64,000 nucleotides of DNA from positions 1,488,001-1,552,000 of the forward strand of contig NZ_AP028065.1 in NCBI RefSeq assembly GCF_030297135.1, given 5' to 3'. This stretch comes from Pseudoalteromonas apostichopi (GTDB lineage Bacteria > Pseudomonadota > Gammaproteobacteria > Enterobacterales > Alteromonadaceae). Position 1 is the first letter of the stretch; every line of letters starts with the position of its first letter. Under the pieces are notes generated by a model. It searched no databases. It saw nothing but the letters and a program-made list of their open reading frames with translations, and was not told the origin of the DNA. Of the stretch, positions 15,894 to 25,013 are shown in pieces. The position numbers and the translations under genes were made by a program.

Positions 15894-16589
15894 CTATTTT
15901 GTGGCTATTTCATGCCAATAATTCAGCCCTTTAAAAACCAGTAAGCTGTCAAATTTAGCATCTATAAATGAATCTGCTAACAGTTTGCCATAGCCACCAG
16001 CAAATAATAGCTGACAATCTTGTTGGTTAAGATGTTGTTTTGCTAGCTCGATTGCACCTAGGGTAGCAACCATGGCACCATTTTTTAGACCATTTGGAGT
16101 ATTACGCCCTAAATCTGTAGTAAAGGGTATTTGTTTATCATCAAATACCCGCTGCGTGTTTTGGGTAAGTGAAGACGTCATTAAATCAAGACCGGGTAAA
16201 ATCCAGCCCCCTAAATGCGCCCCTTCTTTGTTGAGCACATCGATTGTCGTTGCGGTACCGGCATCGATAATGATGCAGTTTTGCTGAGGATATTCTACAT
16301 ACGCAGCTATCACCGCGAGCCAGCGATCAATTCCTAAGTTTTGAAACTGCTGATAGGCGCAGGTTAACATAGCGAGTTTAGCTGTCACCTCTGCTTCAAA
16401 GTAAGGAACAGCATGTTGCTGCGCCTGTGCCAATAAAGGTTTAAGTAGCTCAGCGCTACCCACGCAGGCATATACCAGCTCTTTTATTTGTAACCAAGGT
16501 AAATTGCTGAGCTCACATGCTTGATAACCCTTACCATCAAATAAAACGGCTTTAATTGCGGTATTGCCAACATCCACTAATAGTTTCAT
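15894..16589 (-). CDS. coaX: Type III pantothenate kinase
   Basis: Phosphorylates pantothenate in the first step of coenzyme A synthesis. The 231-residue ASKHA-fold protein has the N-terminal phosphate loop DVGNTAIKAV and the central DAGTATTIDVL motif, with LGIDRWLAVIAA before it, all typical of CoaX. The type III enzyme is not inhibited by CoA, unlike CoaA. It overlaps birA by 4 nt and so forms a murB-birA-coaX operon. The position is that of coaA in E. coli: a non-homologous enzyme occupies the same slot. Confidence 0.93.
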   Translation of the reverse strand: MKLLVDVGNTAIKAVLFDGKGYQACELSNLPWLQIKELVYACVGSAELLKPLLAQAQQHAVPYFEAEVTAKLAMLTCAYQQFQNLGIDRWLAVIAAYVEYPQQNCIIIDAGTATTIDVLNKEGAHLGGWILPGLDLMTSSLTQNTQRVFDDKQIPFTTDLGRNTPNGLKNGAMVATLGAIELAKQHLNQQDCQLLFAGGYGKLLADSFIDAKFDSLLVFKGLNYWHEIATK

Positions 16590-17578
16590 AGCTCAGCCTT
16601 ACGTAATGAAATTTCACCACCATAATAACTTTTTACTTCGCCATCTTGACGAATGCGCACGCCACCTTGGTTATCAATCCCTTCGCAAATGCCACGCCAG
16701 CTTCGATGACCAGTATTTAGCTCAACGCACTCGCCTGCAAATGCATTTAACTGATTCCACTGTAGATACATACCGTTTAAACCTGATTGCTGATACTGGG
16801 TTAAGCGTTTTTCTAAATAAAAGCACAAATAAGCCACCAGCTTGTTTTTATCTAACCCCTTTACATGCTGGCTTAAGTCAGTCCATGCTTGATCTATGTG
16901 TTGGCTAACACTTTCAGGCATATGTAAGTTGATACCTATACCTATTACAAGCTGGCAAGGTCCTTGTGGTTGACCATCAAGTTCAACTAATACACCTGCT
17001 AATTTTTCACGGTTTAAGTAGATATCATTTGGCCATTTAAGCTCTACATCCAATTGGTACAAGGCTTTAAGTGTATCGTAAACAGCCAGCCCAACAGCAA
17101 TAGATACCCCCATAGCAGCTTGCAAACCATCATCCAAACGCCAAAAATAACTAAAGTATAAGTTTGCACCAAACGGAGATTGCCAAACGCGCCCACGGCG
17201 TCCTCTTCCAGCTTGCTGCATTTCTGCAACTAACACGCTACCAGATGGCAGTGGTACCTCTGTTTGCAAACGGCGCATAAGCTCACTGTTAGTTGAATCA
17301 ATAATTGGCTGCACTTCGACCTCAGCGGTGCTGCCACCCAATACAGTATAATACTGGCCGATTTTATCTTTGTTCAGTAAGCCTGCACTATTGTTAAGGC
17401 AATACCCTTTACCAGTGACCTTGAAAATATCGAGCCCCATTTCCTGTAACGAGTGAATATGTTTACCCACTGCTGCGCGGCTAATACCAAGTTGCTCACC
17501 CAATTGCTGACCAGAAATAAAACCACCAGTATTCAGAGCATGTAAAATAGCGAGCTTATTACCGTCTGGTGCTTTCAT
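16586..17578 (-). CDS. birA: Biotin operon repressor / biotin-protein ligase
   Basis: Bifunctional protein that charges biotin to biotinyl-AMP, transfers it to carboxylase carrier protein and represses biotin genes. The 330-residue length includes the N-terminal winged helix (GGFISGQQLGEQLGISRAAV), so it is the regulatory class. The ligase core shows the adenylate loop GRGRRGRVWQSPFG near residue 125 and KWPNDIYL...KLAGVLVE near 180; the C-terminal SH3-like part follows. Its start overlaps the murB stop by 4 nt. Confidence 0.95.
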   Translation of the reverse strand: MKAPDGNKLAILHALNTGGFISGQQLGEQLGISRAAVGKHIHSLQEMGLDIFKVTGKGYCLNNSAGLLNKDKIGQYYTVLGGSTAEVEVQPIIDSTNSELMRRLQTEVPLPSGSVLVAEMQQAGRGRRGRVWQSPFGANLYFSYFWRLDDGLQAAMGVSIAVGLAVYDTLKALYQLDVELKWPNDIYLNREKLAGVLVELDGQPQGPCQLVIGIGINLHMPESVSQHIDQAWTDLSQHVKGLDKNKLVAYLCFYLEKRLTQYQQSGLNGMYLQWNQLNAFAGECVELNTGHRSWRGICEGIDNQGGVRIRQDGEVKSYYGGEISLRKAEL

Positions 17579-18597
17579 AATGAAGCTCCTAATTCAATGT
17601 GACACTCATGAACGGCATTAATCAGTCGTACTTCGTGTTGTAGAGCAATCTGATATTTTTGCCAAACTTGTTGTTGAACATGTTTTACCATGGCAATTAA
17701 ATCATCGCCTGTACTATTACCATGATTGACTAGCACTAACGCTTGCTGTTGATGAACCTCAATACCTGCGATTTTACAACCTTTTAATCCTGCTTGTTCA
17801 ATCAACCATCCTGCCGCAACCTTATGGTGCTCAGCATCAACAAAGTAATGAGGTAACTCAGGATACTGTTTTAAAAGTAACGCAAGTTGCTCATTACTGA
17901 TCACTGGGTTTTTAAAAAAGCTGCCAGCATTCGCAAGTTTGTTTGGATTTGGTAATTTACTGCTTCTAGTTGCGATGATTTGCTCAAACACCTGCTGAGG
18001 AGAGGGAGCTGAAAGCTGTTGCAATGGTCCATAACTAAGCACTGGCTGCCATTTTTTAGGTAACAGCAACCCTACTTGGGTGATCACAGCTTTATTTTTC
18101 AAGGCATGTTTGAAGATAGAATCACGATAGCCAAATTGGCATTCATTCTTAGCTAAGCGGTTTATCGTTTTGGTTGCAATATCAAAGTACTCAACATAAC
18201 TAACAAACTTTTCAAGCTCCACACCATAAGCACCAATATTTTGCACTGGCGCAGCCCCAACAGTACCTGGAATTAAAGCAAGGTTTTCAAGCCCAGGCAT
18301 TTCATTGGCAACGGTCATAGAGACTAATTGGTGCCAGTTTTCTCCGGCTGCGATGTGCAATAAAAAGCCATCACGTTGCTGCTCTATATCTATGCCCTTC
18401 GTGTTCATGTGGATCACAGAACCTTGGTAGTCAGATAAAAACACCGTATTACTACCTTCACCTAAAATACAAAATGGCTTAGAAAAGTCTGTGCTTAAAA
18501 GCTGATCCACTTCATCAATTTGATAAAAATGCTGGCATTGGCTAGGCAAAGAAAAGGTATGAAAAGATTGCAGGGACTGAGCCACAAAACGCCTCAA
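17575..18597 (-). CDS. murB: UDP-N-acetylenolpyruvoylglucosamine reductase
   Basis: FAD/NADPH enzyme that reduces UDP-GlcNAc-enolpyruvate to UDP-MurNAc in peptidoglycan synthesis. The 340-residue, type I (E. coli-like) form shows the FAD region LGEGSNTVFL, IPGTVGAAPVQNIGAYG, the catalytic Ser in NAGSFFKNPV near residue 225, and the final Glu region QHEVRLI. First gene of murB-birA-coaX; the following genes overlap by 4 nt each. Confidence 0.95.
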   Translation of the reverse strand: MRRFVAQSLQSFHTFSLPSQCQHFYQIDEVDQLLSTDFSKPFCILGEGSNTVFLSDYQGSVIHMNTKGIDIEQQRDGFLLHIAAGENWHQLVSMTVANEMPGLENLALIPGTVGAAPVQNIGAYGVELEKFVSYVEYFDIATKTINRLAKNECQFGYRDSIFKHALKNKAVITQVGLLLPKKWQPVLSYGPLQQLSAPSPQQVFEQIIATRSSKLPNPNKLANAGSFFKNPVISNEQLALLLKQYPELPHYFVDAEHHKVAAGWLIEQAGLKGCKIAGIEVHQQQALVLVNHGNSTGDDLIAMVKHVQQQVWQKYQIALQHEVRLINAVHECHIELGASL

Positions 18598-18730
18598 AGG
18601 TTACCGGTAACTAATCGCATTAGTGTAACCTATCGTCGCAAAATACGCATTAGATTGTAAAAATCACTCAACCCACTGCACTAATCATGTTATAAAACGA
18701 GCTCTTTTTCATTTCCGTTCCAGGGTTATT

Positions 18731-20575
18731 ATGAAGTTTAAACCATTACTTTTAAGTCTTGCTATGGCCGGTGCTTGCTCTCAAGCAACTGCAGATGCAA
18801 TCAGCCAGCACACTTACGCAAACTTAGATGACGTAACAACCACTCACCTACTACTAGATTTAGATGTTGATTTTGATGACAAACAACTAGAAGGTTTTGT
18901 TGAGCACACGCTAGATTGGCACAATGCAACAAGCAAAACGCTAGTACTTGATACACGCGATTTAGATATCGACAAAGTAATGTATCAAGATCAAAAAGGC
19001 AGCTGGCACAAGGCTGACTTCACCCTTGCTGCACGTGATGACGTGAAGGGCTCAAAATTAACAATTAAATTTAAAAGCCAAGCGGTTAAAGCTCGTATTT
19101 ACTACAACAGCCGCCCAGAAGCTTCAGGTTTACAGTGGTTAACGCCAGAGCAAACAGCCAGTAAATCACACCCATTTATGTACAGCCAATCACAAGCAAT
19201 TCATGCTCGTAGCTGGATCCCAGTACAAGATACGCCAGCAATGCGCGTAACATACTCGGCACGTATTCACACCCCTAAAGACATTCGTGCGGTAATGAGT
19301 GCTGATAATAAAGATGCTCTTTATAAAGACGGCGATTACTTATTTAATATGCCACAACCAATTTCGCCATACTTAATCGCAATTGGTGCTGGTAATTTAG
19401 AATTTAAAGCCATGTCTAAGCAAACAGGTATCTTTGCTGAGCCAACAATTTTAGATGCATCTGTTGCTGAGTTTAACGACACACAAGCGATGATCGATAA
19501 AACTAACGCTATGTATGGTGAATACGCATGGGGTCGCTATGACTTATTAATGCTACCACCAAGCTTCCCATTTGGTGGCATGGAAAACCCACGCTTATCT
19601 TTCATCACCCCAACAGTTGTTGCTGGTGATAAAAGCTTAGTAAACCTAATTGCTCACGAGCTTGCTCACTCTTGGTCTGGTAACTTAGTGACTAATGCGA
19701 CGTGGGAAGACTTATGGCTAAATGAAGGTTTCACGTCTTACGTTGAAAACCGCATTATGGAAGAAGTGTTTGGCCGTGACCGTGCAGTTATGGAACAAGC
19801 GCTTGATGCAGCCGGCTTACGTGCATTACTTAAAACTCTGCCAGCACCAGATACGCGCCTTAACTTAAAACTTAATGGCCGCGATCCTGATGATGCATTT
19901 AGCTCAGTGCCTTACACTAAAGGTCAGCTTTTCTTAATTTATCTTGAAAACAAATTTGGCCGTGACAAGTTCGACCCATTCGTAAAAGGTTACTTTGACC
20001 AGTTTGCGTTTAAGTCTCTTACAACAGCTCAATTTGTTACTTACTTAAAAGCCAACCTTATCGACAAATATCCTGGCGTAGTGAGCATGGATAAAGTCAA
20101 TGAATGGATCTTTGAGCCTGGTTTACCAAGCGATGCACCGAATCCAACCTCTGATGCCTTCGATAAAGTTGATGCAGTAACCAAAACATGGTTAAACGGT
20201 GAGATCAGTGCAGCCCAATTACCAACAGCAGATTGGTCAGTTCATGAGTGGCTACACTTTTTAAATAATCTTCCTCGCGATTTAAGCATTACAAAAATGA
20301 CTGAGCTGGATAATCAATTCAACCTAACACAGTCAACTAATGCAGAGCGCGCTTTCGCATGGTTTATGCTAGCGGTAGGTAATGGTTATCAACCTATCTA
20401 CCCTGCTTTAGATAAACATCTATCAGGCATCGGTCGCCGTAAGTTAATTGTGCCACTCTATAAAGCACTTATTAAAAACGGTAGAAAAGACTGGGCACAT
20501 GATGTGTACTTAAAAGCACGTCCGGGTTACCACCCACTTGCACAAGGTACTGTTGACGACTTATTTGCAAAGTAA
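18731..20575 (+). CDS. Exported M1-family zinc aminopeptidase
   Basis: A 614-residue metallo-aminopeptidase related to leukotriene A4 hydrolase and cold-active aminopeptidases. Residues 1-22 form a signal peptide ending ADA. The substrate motif GGMEN is near residue 282 and the zinc motif HELAHSW near 309 with the distal Glu in LNEGFTSY about 20 residues later. The C-terminal helical domain resembles the LTA4H type. It probably releases N-terminal residues from peptides in the periplasm. It is divergent from murB and has its own strong terminator. Confidence 0.93.
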   Translation: MKFKPLLLSLAMAGACSQATADAISQHTYANLDDVTTTHLLLDLDVDFDDKQLEGFVEHTLDWHNATSKTLVLDTRDLDIDKVMYQDQKGSWHKADFTLAARDDVKGSKLTIKFKSQAVKARIYYNSRPEASGLQWLTPEQTASKSHPFMYSQSQAIHARSWIPVQDTPAMRVTYSARIHTPKDIRAVMSADNKDALYKDGDYLFNMPQPISPYLIAIGAGNLEFKAMSKQTGIFAEPTILDASVAEFNDTQAMIDKTNAMYGEYAWGRYDLLMLPPSFPFGGMENPRLSFITPTVVAGDKSLVNLIAHELAHSWSGNLVTNATWEDLWLNEGFTSYVENRIMEEVFGRDRAVMEQALDAAGLRALLKTLPAPDTRLNLKLNGRDPDDAFSSVPYTKGQLFLIYLENKFGRDKFDPFVKGYFDQFAFKSLTTAQFVTYLKANLIDKYPGVVSMDKVNEWIFEPGLPSDAPNPTSDAFDKVDAVTKTWLNGEISAAQLPTADWSVHEWLHFLNNLPRDLSITKMTELDNQFNLTQSTNAERAFAWFMLAVGNGYQPIYPALDKHLSGIGRRKLIVPLYKALIKNGRKDWAHDVYLKARPGYHPLAQGTVDDLFAK

Positions 20576-20587
20576 GTCATCAAACAC

Positions 20588-20618
20588 AAAAAAGGCGCTG
20601 AAAATCAGCGCCTTTTTT
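20588..20618. terminator. Bidirectional terminator between M1 peptidase and DUF2057 gene
   Basis: AAAAAAGGCGCTGA and TCAGCGCCTTTTTT around a 3-nt loop; it can serve both convergent genes. Confidence 0.92.
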
Positions 20619-20628
20619 AATTCTTTTA

Positions 20629-21252
20629 TTAGTTACTTACTTTTTGTAAGAAGGCACGGCGCTCTTCAGGGCTTGCTTGTTGCCACCAAAATTCAAGCAT
20701 AGCAGCCGCATTTGGCATATTTTTAAGTCCTGCTTGTCCGCCGGGTACTTTTGCAGGCAATGTAACAGGTTTTGCAGTCGCAGGCTTGTTGCTTGTAGCA
20801 GCAACTGGGGCGCTTGCCACAGCTTGTACTGGCGTGCTTGCTACACGATAGCTAACTATAGATAAAGGCACAGCAAGTTCACTACCCTTGGCTTTTAAGC
20901 TTACTTGCGGTGATTCAGCAAATACTTCTGCGGCAACAGCATTATTGGCACGATTGAACACTAAATCATAGTCTTTGCCACTTTCCACCGTGAGCTCAAC
21001 CCAAAACGGCTCAGACTCAACAACTTGATGGTCATCATATCCTTGTTCATATAGATCTGTGTATTTCATCTTCACTTGGTATGTACCAGGAGCAAGCTCA
21101 ACATCGTCAACACGACTGAAAAACGACTGCTCAATAAGGCGCTCTCCAACTTGTAAAGGTACAAACTCTTCTGGAAAGTGAATAGTCTCAGCTACACTGC
21201 TAAAACTGTTAAATAGCATTAACGCACTACTCAGTAATACTAACTTACGCAT
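20629..21252 (-). CDS. DUF2057 (YccT-like) exported protein
   Basis: A 207-residue protein starting at the ATG at 21252, which has AGGAG just before it; the longer frame lacks a ribosome site. Residues 1-21 are a signal peptide ending SVA-E. The block HFPEEFVPLQVGERL...LAPGTYQVKMKYTDL matches the DUF2057/YccT family, which is periplasmic; E. coli YccT (CsgI) affects curli assembly. The C-terminal third is Ala/Pro/Val-rich (about 145-175) and then ends in a short helical tail EFWWQQASPEERRAFL. The function here is inferred only. Confidence 0.8.
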   Translation of the reverse strand: MRKLVLLSSALMLFNSFSSVAETIHFPEEFVPLQVGERLIEQSFFSRVDDVELAPGTYQVKMKYTDLYEQGYDDHQVVESEPFWVELTVESGKDYDLVFNRANNAVAAEVFAESPQVSLKAKGSELAVPLSIVSYRVASTPVQAVASAPVAATSNKPATAKPVTLPAKVPGGQAGLKNMPNAAAMLEFWWQQASPEERRAFLQKVSN

Positions 21253-21357
21253 GTTCACTCCTTGGTTGTTCAACTTGCGGCAGTTTCAGTTTGACACTGC
21301 AAATAAAGTTTGTCATTAGTGGGTGGTCATTTAACCACATTTATAAGAGAGCTAAGT

Positions 21358-21729
21358 ATGAGCCAAGAGACTATTTTTACAAAGATTATTAACCGAGAGA
21401 TCCCAGCTGATATTATTTATGAAGATGAGCTATCACTGGCTTTTAAAGATATCAACCCGCAAGCCCCTTTTCATGTACTGATCATCCCAAAAACTCCAAT
21501 AGCGACAATTAACGATGTTACAGAAGAAAATGCAGCTTTAGTCGGTCACTTATATGTGGTTGCAGCAAAGCTCGCCAAGCAATTTGGCTTTAGTGAAGAC
21601 GGTTTTCGCGTCGTAATGAACTGTAATGACCATGGTGGACAAACTGTGTACCATATACATCTACACATGCTAGCAGGTAAAGAAATGGGCTGGCCTCCAT
21701 ATCAAGATAAGAAAAAACAACCGATCTAA
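21358..21729 (+). CDS. hinT: HIT-family purine nucleoside phosphoramidase
   Basis: A 123-residue HIT protein starting at the ATG at 21358. It shows ETIFTKIINREIPADIIYED at the start and the histidine triad HIHLHML near residue 101. The family hydrolyses adenosine phosphoramidates and acyl-AMPs in the cytoplasm. The upstream in-frame region (from 21310) has no ribosome site. It is divergent from the DUF2057 gene and followed by an AT-rich perfect inverted repeat. Confidence 0.93.
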   Translation: MSQETIFTKIINREIPADIIYEDELSLAFKDINPQAPFHVLIIPKTPIATINDVTEENAALVGHLYVVAAKLAKQFGFSEDGFRVVMNCNDHGGQTVYHIHLHMLAGKEMGWPPYQDKKKQPI

Positions 21730-21798
21730 TACTTTGATATGTAAACAATTGTAAAAACTAGCACAAACATATTATTTTCGGCTATAATAATTATATAT

Positions 21799-21834
21799 CA
21801 GTTAGTTAACATACTGCACTTTGTTAACTAACTG
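21799..21834. repeat. Perfect 12-bp inverted repeat with 12-nt loop
   Basis: CAGTTAGTTAAC and GTTAACTAACTG flank ATACTGCACTTT. The 3' arm is followed by TAATTTTTG, so it might be an AT-rich terminator for hinT. Equally it may be an operator, because TTGACA at 21844-21849 just downstream looks like the -35 box for the LuxR-type regulator. Confidence 0.7.
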
Positions 21835-21959
21835 TAATTTTTGACAGAAAACAGACACAAACTGTACTTTTCCTGCACAACTCTCAGAAATTTCTAATAC
21901 GAAAGGGGTGGATTGCGTGATAGGATTTAACTGTCAACTTTATTCAAGAGTGTATATAT

Positions 21960-22616
21960 ATGAGTAGTTCAGCCTTTTTATTATTAGATCCAGAGCCAAT
22001 TAACACTATTGGCATAAACGTATTAGAGCCATTGTTAAAAACACAAGGACTTGCAGTGACATCTGGTACTGATATCTCTGAAGTACCAGAAGGAACACGC
22101 TTGTTATTTATTGAAACTTCAAGCACTGATCCGTGGGGTAAGTTAAAAGAACAACTAGTTAATCTTCGAATGAAATGCGATATCGTACTGTTTAACTTAG
22201 ATGAAAACCCTGAACTTGCTAACCGTGCTCTATTAAGTGGTATTCGTGGTGTATTTTACACAACAGATAATGCAGATGTGTTAATGAAAGGCATTCGTTT
22301 ATTACTTGAAGATCAACTATGGTACCGCCGCGATATCATGTGTAACGCACTAAATCGTATGTTGCAGTTCAATAAAGATGCACTCCACAAATTGACAGAT
22401 GGTGATATCGAACCGGTTAAACTTACTAAACGTGAAAAAGCAATTATCTCACTAATGAGTAAAGGTTCGAAGAATAAAGAAATTGCTGAAGACTTAAGCA
22501 TCAGCCCACATACAGTTAAAACTCATTTATATAGTGCATTTAGAAAAACTAAATGTCGTAACCGTATCGAGCTATTGTCTTGGGCACAGCAAAATATTCC
22601 AGACGAAATTCGTTAA
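21960..22616 (+). CDS. LuxR-family regulator of the CsgD/VpsT type
   Basis: A 218-residue transcription factor. The C-terminal LuxR helix-turn-helix occupies about residues 158-215 (LTKREKAIISLMSKGSKNKEIAEDLSISPHTVKTHLY). The N-terminal part is a receiver-like fold that lacks the phosphoacceptor arrangement of a true response regulator. LWYRRDIM near residue 121 sits where VpsT carries its W-[FLT]-x-R c-di-GMP motif, so c-di-GMP binding is possible. Relatives control curli, cellulose and exopolysaccharide. The 230-bp upstream region is unusually long. It has its own terminator. Confidence 0.85.
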   Translation: MSSSAFLLLDPEPINTIGINVLEPLLKTQGLAVTSGTDISEVPEGTRLLFIETSSTDPWGKLKEQLVNLRMKCDIVLFNLDENPELANRALLSGIRGVFYTTDNADVLMKGIRLLLEDQLWYRRDIMCNALNRMLQFNKDALHKLTDGDIEPVKLTKREKAIISLMSKGSKNKEIAEDLSISPHTVKTHLYSAFRKTKCRNRIELLSWAQQNIPDEIR

Positions 22617-22636
22617 ACCAAACATCCTACTAGTTA

Positions 22637-22666
22637 AAACAGACGCAGCCGCGTCTGTTTTTGTTT
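22637..22666 (+). terminator. Terminator of the LuxR-type regulator gene
   Basis: AAACAGACGC, AGCC loop, GCGTCTGTTT, then TTG and further T-rich sequence. Confidence 0.85.
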
Positions 22667-22728
22667 CTGGTTGCTAAACACTGCAATTGACTTTATGCTC
22701 AAACTGATTGCAAAACACCGGAAATACA

Positions 22729-24885
22729 ATGCTCGATTCTGTTACTTTATATTACGCCAGTGCAGCCATGATGGCAGTGATGACCCTTCTTAACTATCTT
22801 ACATGGCGAACCAATAAAAAAACTCCGGGTACTTTACTTTATATTTTCTATCCTTTAGTGATGTTTGCATCAGTAATGAGTTTTGCATTACATGGCCACA
22901 TCAATAATATTGCCAGTGTTGGCATTGCAAATACGTTGCTCTTTAGTGCCTCCATTATTCATGTACTCGCTATTTGCCAGTTTTTAAATGCCAAATGCGT
23001 TGGCTTTAAAACCTTTATTGCTATTACCGTCGTACTAGCTATCAGTATAATTTACCTTGCCTCCGACAGCGCAGAATTACGTAGTCGAATTCTGGTTTCA
23101 GACCTTCAACATATCGTTGAGGTATTATTTTTACTGGCTTTATTCATTCGTAATGGTCGTAAAAGTTACCCAAATGGCAGTATTGTTTATATTTTAATTC
23201 TCAGCATTCTTCTAGCGGTTTTCACAGGCCGTACTGTAATGATGGAAAATGTCACTGCAGCTAATCTACTATCTACAAATTGGTTTAGTATCCCTTTGTT
23301 GATAAATGGCGTCATCGCGCCGATCTTTTACGCAACAGGTATGGCACTTTTATGTAATGAACGTCGCGAACAAAACTTAAACCAATTAGCCGAAAAAGCG
23401 CATAAAGATCTAGAAATACGTGGCTTATTCTTATCAACTATCAGCCATGAGATACGCACACCATTAAATGGAATTTTAGGAAGTGCACAGTTAATAATGA
23501 ATCAGTCGAGTGACCCACGAGATAAGCCTTACTGTGAGGCGATAATTAACTCAGCTGAATCACTAAACCTATTGGTAGATAAAGTACTCGACTATGCAAG
23601 CCTCGACCAACGTGATGAAGCGCTTTACGAAGAAGACGTAGAGTTTAAAACCTGGCTCAATAACCTCTGCCTTTTACTAAGCCCTTTAGCAGAGCAAAAA
23701 CACTTAAAATTTGAACTTATTTACAACCTACCCGAACAAGCATGTTATTACTGCGACCAACAAAAACTCAGGCAAGTAATTATTAATCTTGTTGGAAATG
23801 CGATTAAATTTACCGACCACGGTGCCGTGAAAATCCATGTTAAACTGCTAAATGAAGGTCAATTAGATCACCTTGTGCGTGTTAGTGTAATAGACTCAGG
23901 TCCAGGTATTGAAGATGAAGAGATTGCATACCTAACAGAACCTTATGTACAAAGCAGCGCAGGTAAAGAAAAAGGCGGAACGGGCCTTGGCTTAGCGATC
24001 ACCAGTCGTTTACTCGAAAAATTAGGCAGTAAACTGATTATTGAAAGTGAACTAGATAAAGGCAGTACTTTCAGCTTTGATATTCCTCTTGCTATTGGTG
24101 AACTCAGCTTAGTTGAACAACGCCATCAATCAAAAGATTACGTAACCGGTCTTGATGTTTTATTAGTTGAAGATCTCGATTTAAACCAGAAAATTGCCAT
24201 TGAATTTATGGCCGATGATGAACACAAAATTAAGCTTGCTAAAGATGGTACCAGCGCAATTGAACTGATGCAGAAACATCACTTTGATGTAGTACTATTG
24301 GATATGAATTTACCAGATCTAACTGGCCAAGAAGTGCTGAAAAAGCTAAAAAATATTGACCATTTAAACCAACGAACCCCTGTATTAGCGTTTACCGCAA
24401 GCCTTAGTCCGGATGAAATTAAAGAGTACTTAGCACTCGGTATTAAAGACATTGTAGGCAAGCCAATAAAGCAGCAAAAACTACGCCAAGCGCTCAGTGA
24501 TTCACAAACGAATCAAGCAGCAAGTATTGCCGTAGAACTGCGTGATACACTTTATGATGAAACAGCCGCAGCCACTCTTGTAAGTTCATTCAATGAAGAT
24601 GAGATGTCATCAATTTACAACGAGTTTGTACTCTCAGCTAGAAACAAACTGATCCGCTGCCAGCAGCTCGTCGAAGACGATAAAGATCAGTGTATCAAGC
24701 TACTCCACCGCCAAGCTAGCACAGCTTTGCAACTAGGCTTTAACCGCTATGGTTTAGAACTTAAGAAAATTGAGCGTAGGCTACTCGATAACAAACCTTT
24801 GAAGGATTCATTAACTGATGCCATGGTACTTTGGCAAGAAAGCCTACAAGCCTATTTAAAGCATGTGAGAAATGAATTGGCATAG
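22729..24885 (+). CDS. Hybrid sensor histidine kinase (7TM, HisKA, HATPase, REC, Hpt-like)
   Basis: A 718-residue membrane kinase. Residues about 5-215 hold roughly seven hydrophobic segments (7TM-type sensor). HisKA follows, with the phospho-His in SHEIRTPLNG near residue 242. The ATPase domain (NLVGNAIKFTDHG, GPGIEDEEI, GGTGLGLAI) occupies about 300-460. A receiver domain has its Asp in LLDMNLPD near 525 and the Lys in GKPIKQ. The last 110 residues look like an Hpt domain with LLHRQASTALQLGF, where the usual H-x-L-K-G is changed. The ATG at 22729 (GGA upstream) is preferred over a TTG at 22708. No cognate regulator is adjacent except the CsgD-like gene upstream. Confidence 0.9.
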   Translation: MLDSVTLYYASAAMMAVMTLLNYLTWRTNKKTPGTLLYIFYPLVMFASVMSFALHGHINNIASVGIANTLLFSASIIHVLAICQFLNAKCVGFKTFIAITVVLAISIIYLASDSAELRSRILVSDLQHIVEVLFLLALFIRNGRKSYPNGSIVYILILSILLAVFTGRTVMMENVTAANLLSTNWFSIPLLINGVIAPIFYATGMALLCNERREQNLNQLAEKAHKDLEIRGLFLSTISHEIRTPLNGILGSAQLIMNQSSDPRDKPYCEAIINSAESLNLLVDKVLDYASLDQRDEALYEEDVEFKTWLNNLCLLLSPLAEQKHLKFELIYNLPEQACYYCDQQKLRQVIINLVGNAIKFTDHGAVKIHVKLLNEGQLDHLVRVSVIDSGPGIEDEEIAYLTEPYVQSSAGKEKGGTGLGLAITSRLLEKLGSKLIIESELDKGSTFSFDIPLAIGELSLVEQRHQSKDYVTGLDVLLVEDLDLNQKIAIEFMADDEHKIKLAKDGTSAIELMQKHHFDVVLLDMNLPDLTGQEVLKKLKNIDHLNQRTPVLAFTASLSPDEIKEYLALGIKDIVGKPIKQQKLRQALSDSQTNQAASIAVELRDTLYDETAAATLVSSFNEDEMSSIYNEFVLSARNKLIRCQQLVEDDKDQCIKLLHRQASTALQLGFNRYGLELKKIERRLLDNKPLKDSLTDAMVLWQESLQAYLKHVRNELA

Positions 24886-24917
24886 CGGTAACAAACTTGA
24901 GTTAATGAACTCAAGTT

Positions 24918-24937
24918 AAAAAGCCACTCTCTCGATC
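24918..24937 (+). repeat. Copy 1 of a 20-bp dispersed repeat
   Basis: AAAAAGCCACTCTCTCGATC; the copy at 48968-48987 differs in one base. Both are intergenic. Confidence 0.6.
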
Positions 24938-24961
24938 AGCATATTGCTGTATTTTAAAAAC

Positions 24962-24991
24962 AAAAAGCCCCAGCAGATGCCGGGGCTTTTT
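24962..24991. terminator. Bidirectional terminator, end of S10 operon
   Basis: AAAAAGCCCC and GGGGCTTTTT with a 10-nt loop, 22 bp beyond the rpsQ stop. It separates rpsQ from the convergent hybrid kinase and marks the end of the ribosomal transcript. Confidence 0.92.
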
Positions 24992-25013
24992 AGTAAGGAA
25001 ACTTAATTAAAAA

